A DNA stretch of 20,021 nt, taken from DATEBA01 sp035288045 (GTDB lineage Bacteria; Actinomycetota; UBA4738; HRBIN12). The stretch spans positions 1 through 20,021 of the forward strand of contig DATEBA010000003.1 in assembly GCA_035288045.1 (NCBI GenBank), read 5' to 3'. Below, one piece after another: positions 7,277 to 15,020 of the stretch. Under the pieces are notes generated by a model, which saw nothing but the letters and a program-made list of their open reading frames with translations, did no database searches and was not told the DNA's origin. How positions within the stretch are numbered: position 1 is the first letter of the stretch; each line of letters opens with the position of its first letter. The translations under genes and the position numbers were made by a program.

Positions 7277-7278
7277 CG

Positions 7279-7755
7279 GTGCGCGCGCGGCGCCCGGCCG
7301 CTGTGATGTACGCGACGGCGGTCGCCGCCTACTCGATCGACCGCCTGTCCAAGATATGGGCCGAGGGAGCGCTGGCGGGGGAGCCGCCGATCGAGCTGAT
7401 ACCCGGCGTGCTCCACCTGCGGTACGCGACGAACACGGGCGGTGCCTTCGGGATCGGGGGCAGCGCGCCTCTCGTCTTCGCGTGGGCGACGATCGCTGTC
7501 GCGGGGCTCATCGTCTGGGCGTCCTTCCGGATCGGACGGACGCCGACCGCGATCGCGCTGGGTCTCGTACTGGGTGGCTCGCTCGGCAACCTGACCGACC
7601 GATTCGCGCGCGGGTCCGGGCTCTCGGGATCCGTCATCGACTTCATCGACATCCGCGTCTGGCCGGTCTTCAACCTCGGCGACTCCGCGATCGTGGTCGG
7701 CGCGATCCTTCTTGCGCTGGTCGGACTCCGCAAGGAGAAGGCCGAAGGTGGCTGA
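7279..7755 (+). CDS. lspA: Lipoprotein signal peptidase (signal peptidase II)
   Basis: A 158-residue membrane aspartyl protease that cleaves the signal peptide of prolipoproteins after lipid attachment. Four hydrophobic segments are apparent. Motifs occur in order: IDRLSK at 20-25 (usually DQxTK), NTGGAFG at 52-58, GGSLGNLTDRFARG with catalytic Asp107, and VIDFIDIRVWPVFNLGDSAI with catalytic Asp135 (the residue before it is Gly where Ala is usual). The GTG at 7279 gives an N terminus with several arginines before the first membrane helix; an ATG at 7306 would remove nine residues and is the alternative. The gene begins 2 bases after dksA and overlaps rluD by 8 bases. LivK encoded downstream is a predicted lipoprotein and a likely client. 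Confidence 0.94.
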   Translation: MRARRPAAVMYATAVAAYSIDRLSKIWAEGALAGEPPIELIPGVLHLRYATNTGGAFGIGGSAPLVFAWATIAVAGLIVWASFRIGRTPTAIALGLVLGGSLGNLTDRFARGSGLSGSVIDFIDIRVWPVFNLGDSAIVVGAILLALVGLRKEKAEGG

Positions 7756-8638
7756 GCGCTTCATGGCGGCGGCCGGCAGGCTCGACGCCGTCGTGGCTGG
7801 GTACCTGGGGATGCCTCGGGCTGACGTCCAGCGCGCGATCGCCGAGGGCCGCATCCGAGTCGACGGGTCGCCGAGGCCCAAGTCGCACCGCCTCCGCGGC
7901 GGCGAGCTCGTCGAGCTGGACGCAGTGGGGCTCGACGAGGTGCCAGCGGAGAGCCCGCCCGCGAACGTTCGGTACGAGGACGGATTCCTGCTGGTGGTGA
8001 GCAAGCCGGCCGGCATCCCGACTCACCCAACCCGGCAACGGCGGACGGGAACGCTCGTGAACCGCCTCAAGGCGACGGGCGTGCCCCTGTCGGGCGTCGG
8101 CGGGCCCCTTCGGGCCGGCATCGTCCACCGCCTGGACGCCGGGACCTCCGGGCTCCTCATCGTCGCGAAGGACGACCGGACCCACGAGGCGCTGTCCGAC
8201 ATGCTCCGGGCCCACGCGATCGACCGGCGGTACCTCGCGCTTGTCCGCGGCGCCGTTCCGCACGACCGTTTCGCCGTAGAGGCGCCGCTCGGCCGTCGCG
8301 GCGCGCGGATCGTGGTGGCCAGGACGGCCGGCCGGCCGGCCGAGACCATGTTCGAGGTCCGTGAGCGGTTCGGGCGGTCGACGCTACTCGAGGCCGCCCC
8401 GCGCACCGGTCGAACGCACCAGATCCGTGTTCACCTGTCGGCGATCCGCCACCCGATCCTCGGCGATCGGACCTACGGCGGGGGAGGCACCGACGCCGGG
8501 GAGCTGGGCCTGGCCAGGCCGTTCCTGCATTCGTGGCGGGTCGCCTTCGACCACCCGCGGACGCGCGAGCGCGTCGAGGTGGAGGATCCCCTGCCGGAGG
8601 ACCTTGTCGCCGCCCTGGATCACGCCCGAACGGGTTGA
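7748..8638 (+). CDS. rluD: RluD-family 23S rRNA pseudouridine synthase
   Basis: A 296-residue RluA/RluD-type pseudouridine synthase that modifies uridines of large-subunit rRNA. An N-terminal S4 RNA-binding domain covers about residues 10-60 (RLDAVVAGYL to LRGGELVEL). The catalytic domain has the active-site motif GIVHRLDAGTSGLLIVAK with Asp130, then RRYLALVRG and GRTHQIRVHL. The GTG at 7748 overlaps the lspA stop by 8 bases and has AGGAG about 10 bases upstream; an internal ATG at 7763 lacks such a site. Overlap with lspA implies translational coupling. Which uridines are modified (RluD-type 1911/1915/1917) is inferred from family and from the S4 domain. Confidence 0.93.
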   Translation: MAERFMAAAGRLDAVVAGYLGMPRADVQRAIAEGRIRVDGSPRPKSHRLRGGELVELDAVGLDEVPAESPPANVRYEDGFLLVVSKPAGIPTHPTRQRRTGTLVNRLKATGVPLSGVGGPLRAGIVHRLDAGTSGLLIVAKDDRTHEALSDMLRAHAIDRRYLALVRGAVPHDRFAVEAPLGRRGARIVVARTAGRPAETMFEVRERFGRSTLLEAAPRTGRTHQIRVHLSAIRHPILGDRTYGGGGTDAGELGLARPFLHSWRVAFDHPRTRERVEVEDPLPEDLVAALDHARTG

Positions 8639-8650
8639 ACGGGCGTTCGG
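8626..8650 (+). terminator. Weak hairpin at the rluD stop
   Basis: CCGAACG (8626-8632) and CGTTCGG (8644-8650) form a 7-bp perfect stem over an 11-base loop that spans the rluD stop. No T run follows, so it may be a weak terminator or chance. Confidence 0.3.
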
Positions 8651-8651
8651 C

Positions 8652-8680
8652 TTGCGCCGGGCTCCGTCAACCGGTAGCCT
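8652..8680 (+). promoter_or_regulatory. Promoter upstream of dnaE
   Basis: TTGCGC (8652-8657), exactly 17 bases, then TAGCCT (8675-8680). Spacing and sequences match a sigma-70-type actinobacterial promoter. The predicted start of transcription, near 8687, falls inside the palindrome at 8684-8703. The dnaE start is about 100 bases further on, so this transcript would have a leader or carry the small ORF at 8691. Confidence 0.55.
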
Positions 8681-8683
8681 TGC

Positions 8684-8703
8684 GAATCACATGGTTGTGA
8701 TTC
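8684..8703. promoter_or_regulatory. Perfect palindrome at the dnaE promoter (operator candidate)
   Basis: GAATCACATGGTTGTGATTC has 8-bp perfect arms around TGGT. It is conspicuously AT-rich for this DNA and covers the predicted transcription start, a good place for a repressor operator. The TCACA...TGTGA arrangement is not one I can assign to a known regulator. Confidence 0.5.
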
Positions 8704-8768
8704 CTCTCGCGGTGCGTGCTCCAGTGGCGGTACTCTTGGGAGGTTCCAAGAGCCTTCCCCCCGGATAG
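8691..8768 (+). CDS. Possible 25-residue upstream ORF before dnaE
   Basis: ATG at 8691 opens 25 codons ending at TAG 8766. The peptide starts MVVIPLAVRAPVAVLLGG, is rich in Val, Ala, Leu and Pro, and matches no family I know. It begins 10 bases after the -10 box, the same spacing as dksA and yggT, so it could be read from a leaderless transcript. It is in the same frame as dnaE and stops 15 bases before the dnaE start, which would permit reinitiation or coupling. Coding potential cannot be judged at this length; the ATG also sits in the palindrome. Confidence 0.3.
   Translation: MVVIPLAVRAPVAVLLGGSKSLPPG
8733..8752 (+). promoter_or_regulatory. Hairpin in the dnaE leader
   Basis: CTCTTGG (8733-8739) and CCAAGAG (8746-8752) pair perfectly over loop GAGGTT. 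It lies inside the possible upstream ORF, 31 bases before the dnaE start. No T run follows, so it is not a standard terminator. Confidence 0.45.
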
Positions 8769-8783
8769 ACACAAGAGGGTCGG

Positions 8784-11700
8784 TTGGGCAGCGGGTTCGT
8801 CCATCTCCACACGCACACCGAATACTCGCTCCTAGACGGTGCCTCGCGCATCGTCGCGCCCACGAAGTCGTGGCAGGGGAGGACGCTCCTCTCGCGCGCT
8901 GCCGAGCTCGGGATGACGGCGATGGCCGTAACCGACCACGGCGCCATGTTCGGCGCGCTCCAGTTCTACGAAGCGTGCCGCGAGGCCGGGATCAAGCCGA
9001 TCGTCGGCGTCGAGGCCTACGTGGCGCCGGGCTCGCGCTTCGACCGCATGCCCGGCGAGAACGAGGAGAAGTACCACCACCTCACGATCCTCGCGAGGGA
9101 CGAGACCGGTTACCGCAATCTGCTGAAGCTCGTCACCGACGCGAACCTGGAGGGGTTCTACCACCGGCCCAGGATCGACAAACAGCTGCTCGCCGAGCGC
9201 GCGCAGGGCCTGATCGGGCTGTCGGGCTGCCTGTCGAGCGAGGTGAGCGTCTCCCTGCTCCAGGGCCAGGAAAGGAAGGCCGCAGAGGCCGCCGCCGCCT
9301 ACGGCGACGTGTTCGGTGAGGGGAGCTTCTTCGTCGAGGTGCAGGACCACGGCCTCGACGACCAGCGCCGGGTCCTTCCGAAGCAGGTGGAGCTCGCGCG
9401 TTCGCTGGGCCTACCGCTGGTGGCCACGAACGACCTGCACTACACGCTCCGCGAGGACGCGAAGCCGCACGACGTGCTGCTGTGCATCCAGCAGCAGAAG
9501 GTCCAGAGCGATACCCAGCGGTTGAAGTTCGACTCAGAGGAGTTCTACCTGAAGTCGCCCGAGGAGATGCGCGCAATCTTCGCGGAGCTACCCGAGGCGT
9601 GCGACAACACACTCGCGATCGCCGAGACATGCGGGCTCGAGCTCGTCTACGGCTCCGATGCGCCCCCCGATCAGCGGTTCCACCTGCCCACGTTCGAGCC
9701 GCCGAACGGGATGGACCGCGACTCCTACCTCCGACACCTGGTCGAGAAGGGCGCACGGGAGCGCTACGGGGAGCCCACGCCGGAGATCCGAGAGCGCGTC
9801 GACCACGAACTGCAGATCATCTCCGCGATGGGGTTCTCCGGCTACTTCCTCGTCGTCTGGGACCTCATCCGATTCGCGCGCGAGCACGGTATCCGCGTCG
9901 GGCCGGGGCGGGGCTCGGCCGCCGGCTCCGTCGTCTCCTACGCCCTGCGGATCACTGACCTGGACCCGCTCCGCTACGGCCTCATCTTCGAGCGGTTCCT
10001 GAACCCCGAACGCCGTCAGATGCCCGACATAGACATGGACTTCGACGAGCGCCGGCGCGACGAGGTGATCCGCTACGTGGCCCTAACGTACGGAGAGGAC
10101 CACGTAGCCCAGATCATCACTTTCCAGACGATCAAGGGGAAGCAGGGGATCCGCGACGCCGCCCGGGTTCTCGGGTTTCCGGCGTCGGTGGGCGACAGGC
10201 TGTGCAAGATGTACCCGCAGGCCGTCCTCGGCCGCGAGCACGAGATCGAGAAGGCGCTCGAACTCGCACCTGAGTTGCGCGAGGCATACGAGAGCGAGCC
10301 GGAGGCGAAGGAGATCGTCGAGACGGCTCGGGCGCTCGAGTTCCTGCGCCGCGAGGACTCGGTGCACGCCGCCGGAGTGGTGATCGGCGACGCGCCGCTC
10401 GTGAACTACCTGCCTCTCAAGCTCGCGAAGGACTCGCGCGGTGACGTTCGACGCATCGTGACGCAGTTCGACATGCACGGAGTGGAGAAGCTCGGTCTTC
10501 TGAAGATGGACTTCCTCGGTCTCCGGAACCTCTCCGTGATCGAGGACACGCTCGCGTACCTTCGCAAGGCCGGCGTCGATCTCGACATCGATCACGTGCC
10601 GCTCGACGACGAGGCCGTCTACGAGATGCTCGGTCGCGGCGATACGACTGGCGTGTTCCAGATGGAGTCGCCGGGGATGCGCTCGCTGATCAAGCTCCTC
10701 GCTCCCGACCGGTTCGAGGACCTGATGGCCCTCGTGGCTCTCTACCGGCCCGGCCCGCTGAACGCGGGCATGCACACCGAGTACGCCGAGCGGAAGCACG
10801 GCCGCCGTCCCGTGGCGTACCCTCACCCCGACCTCGAGGAGATCCTCGGCGAGACCTACGGGATCATGGTCTACCAGGAGCAGGTCATGCAGATCGCCGT
10901 GCGCATGGCCGGCTACTCGATGGGCGAGGCCGACATGCTCCGTCAGGCCATGGGCAAGAAGATCCGCGAGAAGCTCATGGTCCACAAGGAGAAGTTCATC
11001 GAGGGCTGCCGCGCGAGCGGCTACGACGAGAGGCTCGGTCGCGAGCTCTTCGATCTGATGGAGCCCTTCGCCGACTACGGGTTCAACGCGTCGCACGCCT
11101 GCGCGTACGCCTACGTGGCGTATCAGACCGCGTACCTGAAAGCCCACCACCCCGTCGAGTACATGTCGGCCCTGCTCACCAGCGTCAAGGACGACAAGGA
11201 CAAGAAGCCCTACTACCTGAACGCGTGTCGGCTGATGGGCCTCGAGGTCCTGCCGCCCGACGTGAACGGGTCGGACCTCGACTTCACGCCGGCCGACGGG
11301 GAGCCGAAGATCCGCTACGGGCTGTCCGCGGTGCGCAACGTGGGGGAGGGCGCGGTCGGCCACATCACCGGCGCGCGAAGCGAGAAGGGCGCGTTCGTCT
11401 CGTTCTCGGACTTCTGCCGGAAGGTCGACCCATCGGTGCTGACGAAGCGGGTCCTCGAGTCGCTGACGCTGTCGGGGGCCTTCGATTCCTTAGGTTATCC
11501 TCGTCGCGGCCTGCTCGAGAACCAGGAGAAGGTGTCGGGGCCGATAGCCTCGGAGAGGAAGGCGGAAGCCGCGGGGCAGTTCTCGCTCTTCGGAGGCGGC
11601 GAAGAAGACGTCTACGAGATCGACGAATCGGTGCTCCGCACCGAGGAGTTCGACAGGCACACCTTGCTTCGGCTCGAGAAGGAGGTGCTCGGCCAGTTCG

Positions 11701-12296
11701 TGACCGACCATCCGCTCCTGGCGGTCCGGGAGACCCTCGCCGCGCAGACCGACATGGAGATCACGGATCTCCCCACGCTCGGCGACGGAGATGTGGTCAC
11801 GATCGGGGGGATCATCGGATACGTCGCGCGGCGGTACACGCGGCGGGGCGAGCCGTACGCCTCCTTCCGGGTGGAGGACCTCGCCGGTGGCGTCGATGTG
11901 GTGGCGTTCCCGTCGGTGTTCGAGGCCGCGCCCGATCTGATCGAGCCGGATAGCATCGTGCTCGTCAAGGGTCGGATCGACCTCCGGGGGCGAGAGCTGG
12001 CGCTCCGGGCCGTCGAGATCCGCGAGCCGGATCTCGACGCACCCGCGGCCACGCGCGTGGCCGACGGCGTTCTCGTCGTGGACGTGCCGGCTGCGGCGTG
12101 CACGAACGCGGTCATCGCGAAGCTGAAGGAGCTCCTGGCGGCCAGTCCCGGCTCGACGCCGGTCAAGGTTCGCTTCATCACGGCGCAGGGAGTTACGCCC
12201 CTGCAGCTCGGGAGCTTCAAGGTCGAGCCGGCGGCGGGGTTGCTGTCGGAGCTCCGGTTGCTCCTCGGGAACGGGTCGGCACGGGTGGAGGGGTAG
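8784..12296 (+). CDS. dnaE: DNA polymerase III alpha subunit (DnaE1)
   Basis: A complete 1170-residue replicative polymerase. The N-terminal PHP domain opens with FVHLHTHTEYSLLDGAS. All nine metal-ligand positions described for M. tuberculosis DnaE1 have a counterpart: His9, His11, Asp18, His52, Glu77, His99, Cys149, Asp217 and His219, so PHP proofreading exonuclease activity is likely. The polymerase palm has VGPGRGSAAGS, the catalytic PDIDMDFDERRR and LLKMDFLGLRNL. Helix-hairpin-helix and OB-fold regions follow (VTIGGIIGYVARRYT onward). The start is TTG 8784, fixed by the family N terminus and by the stop at 8766; AGAGGG at 8774-8779 is a weak ribosome site. It follows rluD by 145 bases of regulatory-looking sequence. 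Confidence 0.97.
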   Translation: MGSGFVHLHTHTEYSLLDGASRIVAPTKSWQGRTLLSRAAELGMTAMAVTDHGAMFGALQFYEACREAGIKPIVGVEAYVAPGSRFDRMPGENEEKYHHLTILARDETGYRNLLKLVTDANLEGFYHRPRIDKQLLAERAQGLIGLSGCLSSEVSVSLLQGQERKAAEAAAAYGDVFGEGSFFVEVQDHGLDDQRRVLPKQVELARSLGLPLVATNDLHYTLREDAKPHDVLLCIQQQKVQSDTQRLKFDSEEFYLKSPEEMRAIFAELPEACDNTLAIAETCGLELVYGSDAPPDQRFHLPTFEPPNGMDRDSYLRHLVEKGARERYGEPTPEIRERVDHELQIISAMGFSGYFLVVWDLIRFAREHGIRVGPGRGSAAGSVVSYALRITDLDPLRYGLIFERFLNPERRQMPDIDMDFDERRRDEVIRYVALTYGEDHVAQIITFQTIKGKQGIRDAARVLGFPASVGDRLCKMYPQAVLGREHEIEKALELAPELREAYESEPEAKEIVETARALEFLRREDSVHAAGVVIGDAPLVNYLPLKLAKDSRGDVRRIVTQFDMHGVEKLGLLKMDFLGLRNLSVIEDTLAYLRKAGVDLDIDHVPLDDEAVYEMLGRGDTTGVFQMESPGMRSLIKLLAPDRFEDLMALVALYRPGPLNAGMHTEYAERKHGRRPVAYPHPDLEEILGETYGIMVYQEQVMQIAVRMAGYSMGEADMLRQAMGKKIREKLMVHKEKFIEGCRASGYDERLGRELFDLMEPFADYGFNASHACAYAYVAYQTAYLKAHHPVEYMSALLTSVKDDKDKKPYYLNACRLMGLEVLPPDVNGSDLDFTPADGEPKIRYGLSAVRNVGEGAVGHITGARSEKGAFVSFSDFCRKVDPSVLTKRVLESLTLSGAFDSLGYPRRGLLENQEKVSGPIASERKAEAAGQFSLFGGGEEDVYEIDESVLRTEEFDRHTLLRLEKEVLGQFVTDHPLLAVRETLAAQTDMEITDLPTLGDGDVVTIGGIIGYVARRYTRRGEPYASFRVEDLAGGVDVVAFPSVFEAAPDLIEPDSIVLVKGRIDLRGRELALRAVEIREPDLDAPAATRVADGVLVVDVPAAACTNAVIAKLKELLAASPGSTPVKVRFITAQGVTPLQLGSFKVEPAAGLLSELRLLLGNGSARVEG

Positions 12297-12299
12297 CCT
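12294..12299 (+). promoter_or_regulatory. Possible -10 box for the hisA-like gene
   Basis: TAGCCT overlaps the dnaE stop codon and stands 7 bases before the GTG start, the spacing of a leaderless promoter. No -35 is visible. A GGAGGGG at 12287-12293 is 13 bases from the start, rather far for a ribosome site, so translation from read-through mRNA is also possible. Confidence 0.3.
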
Positions 12300-12306
12300 C
12301 CCCTCG

Positions 12307-13023
12307 GTGGGCTTCGAGGTCATCCCGGCGATCGACGTCGCCGACGGGCGGCTCGCGCGCTTCACGCCCGACGGCCTCGTGCCGATCGAGGCCTTCGGGG
12401 GCGAGCCGGTCGCGGCGGCGGAGGCCTTCGCGGCTGCCGGCGCTCCCCGGATCCACGTCGTCGACATGGACCTCGCGTTCACTGGCGACGCCAGGAACCT
12501 CGGGATCGTTCGCTCGATCGCGGAGCTCGGCGTCGCCGTACAGGCGAGCGGGGGCGTCACCTCGCGCGTCGACGCGGAGAGGCTCATCAGCGCAGGAGCC
12601 GATCGCGTCGTCCTCGGTTCGGCGATGCTCCTGGCACGGCCGCTGCTCGCCGAGGCCCTCCGAGCTCTCGGCTCGCGGGCGGCGCTCGCGATAGAGGTGG
12701 AGGGCGGGTTCGTCTCGCCGCGGGGTCGGGTGGTCGGGCGGCTCCCGCTGGGACCGACCCTGGTCTGGCTCCAAGCCGCGCACCCCGTTCGATGCCTGGT
12801 GACCGCCGTCGAGAGGGTCGGCGCCGGAGAGGGTCCGGATCTGGGGGTCGTGGCCGCGGTTGCCGAGACCGTCGGGTGCCCCGTCGTGGCCGCCGGCGGC
12901 ATCGCGTCGATCGGCGACCTCCGGGCGCTGGCCGGCGTCCCCGGTGTCGAGGGCGGCGTCGTGGGACGCGCCGCCCTCGAGGGAACGCTCGATCTCGGGG
13001 CCGCGCTGGCGGCGTTCGCCTAG
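12307..13023 (+). CDS. HisA/PriA-like TIM barrel, divergent catalytic site
   Basis: A 238-residue protein of the HisA/HisF barrel family. HisA isomerises ProFAR in histidine synthesis; in Actinobacteria the homologue PriA also does the TrpF step of tryptophan synthesis. Family features seen are the first strand IPAIDVADGRLARF with Asp10, phosphate-binding loops ASGGVTS (80-86) and AAGGIAS (195-201), and the end GVEGGVVGRAALEG. Departures: the second catalytic Asp (usually ALDVRGG with GW) is Glu130 in LAIEVEGGFVSPRG, and the usual DGTLxGP loop reads VERVGAGEGPD. The gene follows dnaE and precedes trpC by 32 bases, the region where priA lies in Streptomyces. It may be a PriA/TrpF with relaxed motifs, a HisA, or a barrel with another substrate, so no symbol is given. 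Confidence 0.75.
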   Translation: MGFEVIPAIDVADGRLARFTPDGLVPIEAFGGEPVAAAEAFAAAGAPRIHVVDMDLAFTGDARNLGIVRSIAELGVAVQASGGVTSRVDAERLISAGADRVVLGSAMLLARPLLAEALRALGSRAALAIEVEGGFVSPRGRVVGRLPLGPTLVWLQAAHPVRCLVTAVERVGAGEGPDLGVVAAVAETVGCPVVAAGGIASIGDLRALAGVPGVEGGVVGRAALEGTLDLGAALAAFA

Positions 13024-13043
13024 TCGCCTCTGGGGAGCGCACC

Positions 13044-13049
13044 TAGGAT
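13044..13049 (+). promoter_or_regulatory. Possible -10 box for trpC
   Basis: TAGGAT lies 6 bases before the trpC GTG, in the 32-base gap after the hisA-like gene. The nearest purine-rich stretch (GGGGAG, 13032-13037) is 18 bases from the start, too far for a normal ribosome site. A leaderless trpCBA transcript would fit, but no -35 is visible. Confidence 0.35.
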
Positions 13050-13055
13050 ACGCGC

Positions 13056-13826
13056 GTGGGTTTCCTGTCCGACGTCGTCGCCGAGGTGCGCCGAGGGCTC
13101 GAGCGAGAGCCCCTCGACGAGCCAGCGTTGATCGCCCGGGCCCTGGCGTTGCCGCCCGCGCGCGATCTCGAGGGGGCGCTGCGCTCGGGCGCTCCCGCGG
13201 TCGTCGCCGAGCTGAAGCGCGCCTCCCCGTCGGCCGGGGAGATCGCGGATCGCCACGCGGGAGGGCAGGCGCGCGCGTACGAGGCCGCCGGCGCTGCGGC
13301 CGTGTCGGTCCTGACCGAGCCTCGCCACTTCGGCGGAGCGCTCGCCGACCTGCGCGCCGTGAGGCTGGCCGTTTCGCTGCCCATCCTGCGAAAGGACTTC
13401 GTGGTCCATCCGTCCCAGCTGATCCAGTCGCGTGCAGAGGGCGCCGACGCCGTGCTCTTGATCGCGGCGGCCGTGAGCGAGCTGGAGCTTGAGGCGCTCG
13501 TCGAGGCCGCGGCCGATCTCGGCCTGGGTGCCCTGGTGGAGATCCACTCGGAGGAGGACCTGAGGAAAGCCCTGAACGCCGGGGCGGGGGTGGTAGGCGT
13601 GAACTCTCGGGACCTCGAGAGCCTGGAGGTCGACGGCGAGCGGGCCCTCCGCCTGCTACGGAGGGTCCCCCCCGATCGCACCGCCGTTCTGGAGAGCGGG
13701 ATCTCCACCAGGGAGCAGGTCGTCGAGGCGGCCGAGGCCGGAGCGTCGGCCGTCCTCGTCGGCGAGGCGCTAATGCGAGCGGAGGATCCCGGAGCCAAGC
13801 TCCGGGAGCTCCTCGGGGAGGAGTGA
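13056..13826 (+). CDS. trpC: Indole-3-glycerol phosphate synthase
   Basis: A 256-residue TIM barrel that closes the ring of CdRP to indole-3-glycerol phosphate in tryptophan synthesis. Catalytic and binding residues are in the expected strands: Glu52 and Lys54 in VVAELKRASPS, LTEPRHFGG near 86-94, Lys113 in PILRKDFVV, Glu162 in ALVEIHSEEDL, Asn183 in VGVNSRDL, and Glu212/Ser213 in LESGIS. The C-terminal AVLVGEALMR is the phosphate loop. It is not fused to trpF. The GTG at 13056 gives the family N terminus. The gene is followed after 3 bases by trpB, so trpC, trpB and trpA form one operon. Confidence 0.96.
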   Translation: MGFLSDVVAEVRRGLEREPLDEPALIARALALPPARDLEGALRSGAPAVVAELKRASPSAGEIADRHAGGQARAYEAAGAAAVSVLTEPRHFGGALADLRAVRLAVSLPILRKDFVVHPSQLIQSRAEGADAVLLIAAAVSELELEALVEAAADLGLGALVEIHSEEDLRKALNAGAGVVGVNSRDLESLEVDGERALRLLRRVPPDRTAVLESGISTREQVVEAAEAGASAVLVGEALMRAEDPGAKLRELLGEE

Positions 13827-13829
13827 GCG

Positions 13830-15020
13830 ATGGCGGTCGAGGAGCGCCTACCGGACGAGCGCGGACGGTTCGGCAACTACGGCGGTCGGTACGTGCCGGA
13901 GGTGCTGATCCCGGCGCTGGACGAGCTAGCCGAGGCCTGGATGCGGCTCCGCGACGACCCGGAGTTCCGGGGGGAGCTCGCTGCGCTCTTACGCGATTTC
14001 GTAGGGCGCCCGACGCCTCTAACGTTCGCGTCCCACCTGTCGGAGGAGCTCGGCTACCGGATCTACCTCAAGCGGGAGGACCTCGCGCACACGGGCGCTC
14101 ACAAGATCAACAACACGATCGGCCAGGTGCTTCTCGCAATGCGCCTCGGCAAGGCGAGGATCATCGCCGAGACGGGCGCCGGCCAGCACGGCGTGGCGAC
14201 GGCCACGGCGGCGGCGCTCTTCGGTCTGCCGTGCGCGGTATACATGGGCGAGATCGATATGGAGCGCCAGGCGCCGAACGTGACGCGGATGAAGCTCCTG
14301 GGCGCCGAGGTGGTCCCGGTGATGTCGGGTAGCCGGACCCTGAAGGACGCCCTGAACGAGGCGCTCCGAGACTGGGCCGCGACCGTGCGCAGCACCCACT
14401 ACGTGATCGGCTCGGTCGCCGGTCCCCATCCCTACCCGATGCTCGTTCGCGACCTGCAGCGCGTGATCTCCGACGAGGCGCGCGGGCAGCTCCGCGAGGC
14501 GGCGGGCCACGATCCCGATGCGGTCGTCGCCTGCGTCGGCGGAGGCTCGAACGCGATGGGCATCTTCGCCGCCTGGCTCGGGGCCCCCGGCGTTCGGTTG
14601 ATCGGCGTCGAGGCCGGCGGCCGCGGAGAGGGTCTCGGTGAGCACTGCCGATCGCTCACGCGGGGCGAGCCGGGAGTGCTCCACGGGTCGCTTTCCTACC
14701 TGCTCCAGGACGACGACGGGCAGGTGATCGAGACCCATTCGATCTCCGCCGGTCTCGACTACCCGGGCGTAGGGCCCGAGCACAGCTACATGAAGGACGA
14801 GGGTCTGGCGGAGTACGTTTCGGCGACCGACGAGGAAGCCCTGGCGGGCTTCCGGGCGCTTGCCGAGATGGAAGGCATCCTGCCCGCGCTCGAGCCGTCC
14901 CACGCGATCGGGTGGCTCCTTAACCGGCCTCTTCCGGAGGACTCCCTGGTCGCCGTGTGCCTCTCGGGCCGGGGGGACAAGGATCTCGACACAGTTCGTA
15001 AGGCGCTTCGAGATGCCTGA
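13830..15020 (+). CDS. trpB: Tryptophan synthase beta subunit
   Basis: A 396-residue PLP enzyme that joins indole and serine to make tryptophan. It is of the standard TrpB1 type, with RFGNYGGRYVPE at the N terminus and the PLP lysine Lys92 in HTGAHKINNT. ETGAGQHGVATA and the phosphate-binding GGGSNAMG are intact. GVEAGG and a C-terminal CLSGRGDKDL complete the set. It starts at ATG 13830 with GGGGAGGAG upstream, 3 bases after trpC. It overlaps trpA by 8 bases, which fits stoichiometric production of the alpha-beta complex. Confidence 0.98.
   Translation: MAVEERLPDERGRFGNYGGRYVPEVLIPALDELAEAWMRLRDDPEFRGELAALLRDFVGRPTPLTFASHLSEELGYRIYLKREDLAHTGAHKINNTIGQVLLAMRLGKARIIAETGAGQHGVATATAAALFGLPCAVYMGEIDMERQAPNVTRMKLLGAEVVPVMSGSRTLKDALNEALRDWAATVRSTHYVIGSVAGPHPYPMLVRDLQRVISDEARGQLREAAGHDPDAVVACVGGGSNAMGIFAAWLGAPGVRLIGVEAGGRGEGLGEHCRSLTRGEPGVLHGSLSYLLQDDDGQVIETHSISAGLDYPGVGPEHSYMKDEGLAEYVSATDEEALAGFRALAEMEGILPALEPSHAIGWLLNRPLPEDSLVAVCLSGRGDKDLDTVRKALRDA

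Noticed and set aside
6748..7278. Plus-strand frame from ATG 6748 leading into lspA
   Set aside because: It reads through dksA out of frame; lspA has its own start and normal length, and no ribosome binding site precedes 6748.
8684..8703. CRP-type binding site
   Set aside because: CRP sites read TGTGA...TCACA; here the half-sites are in the opposite order (TCACA...TGTGA) with a 4-base centre.
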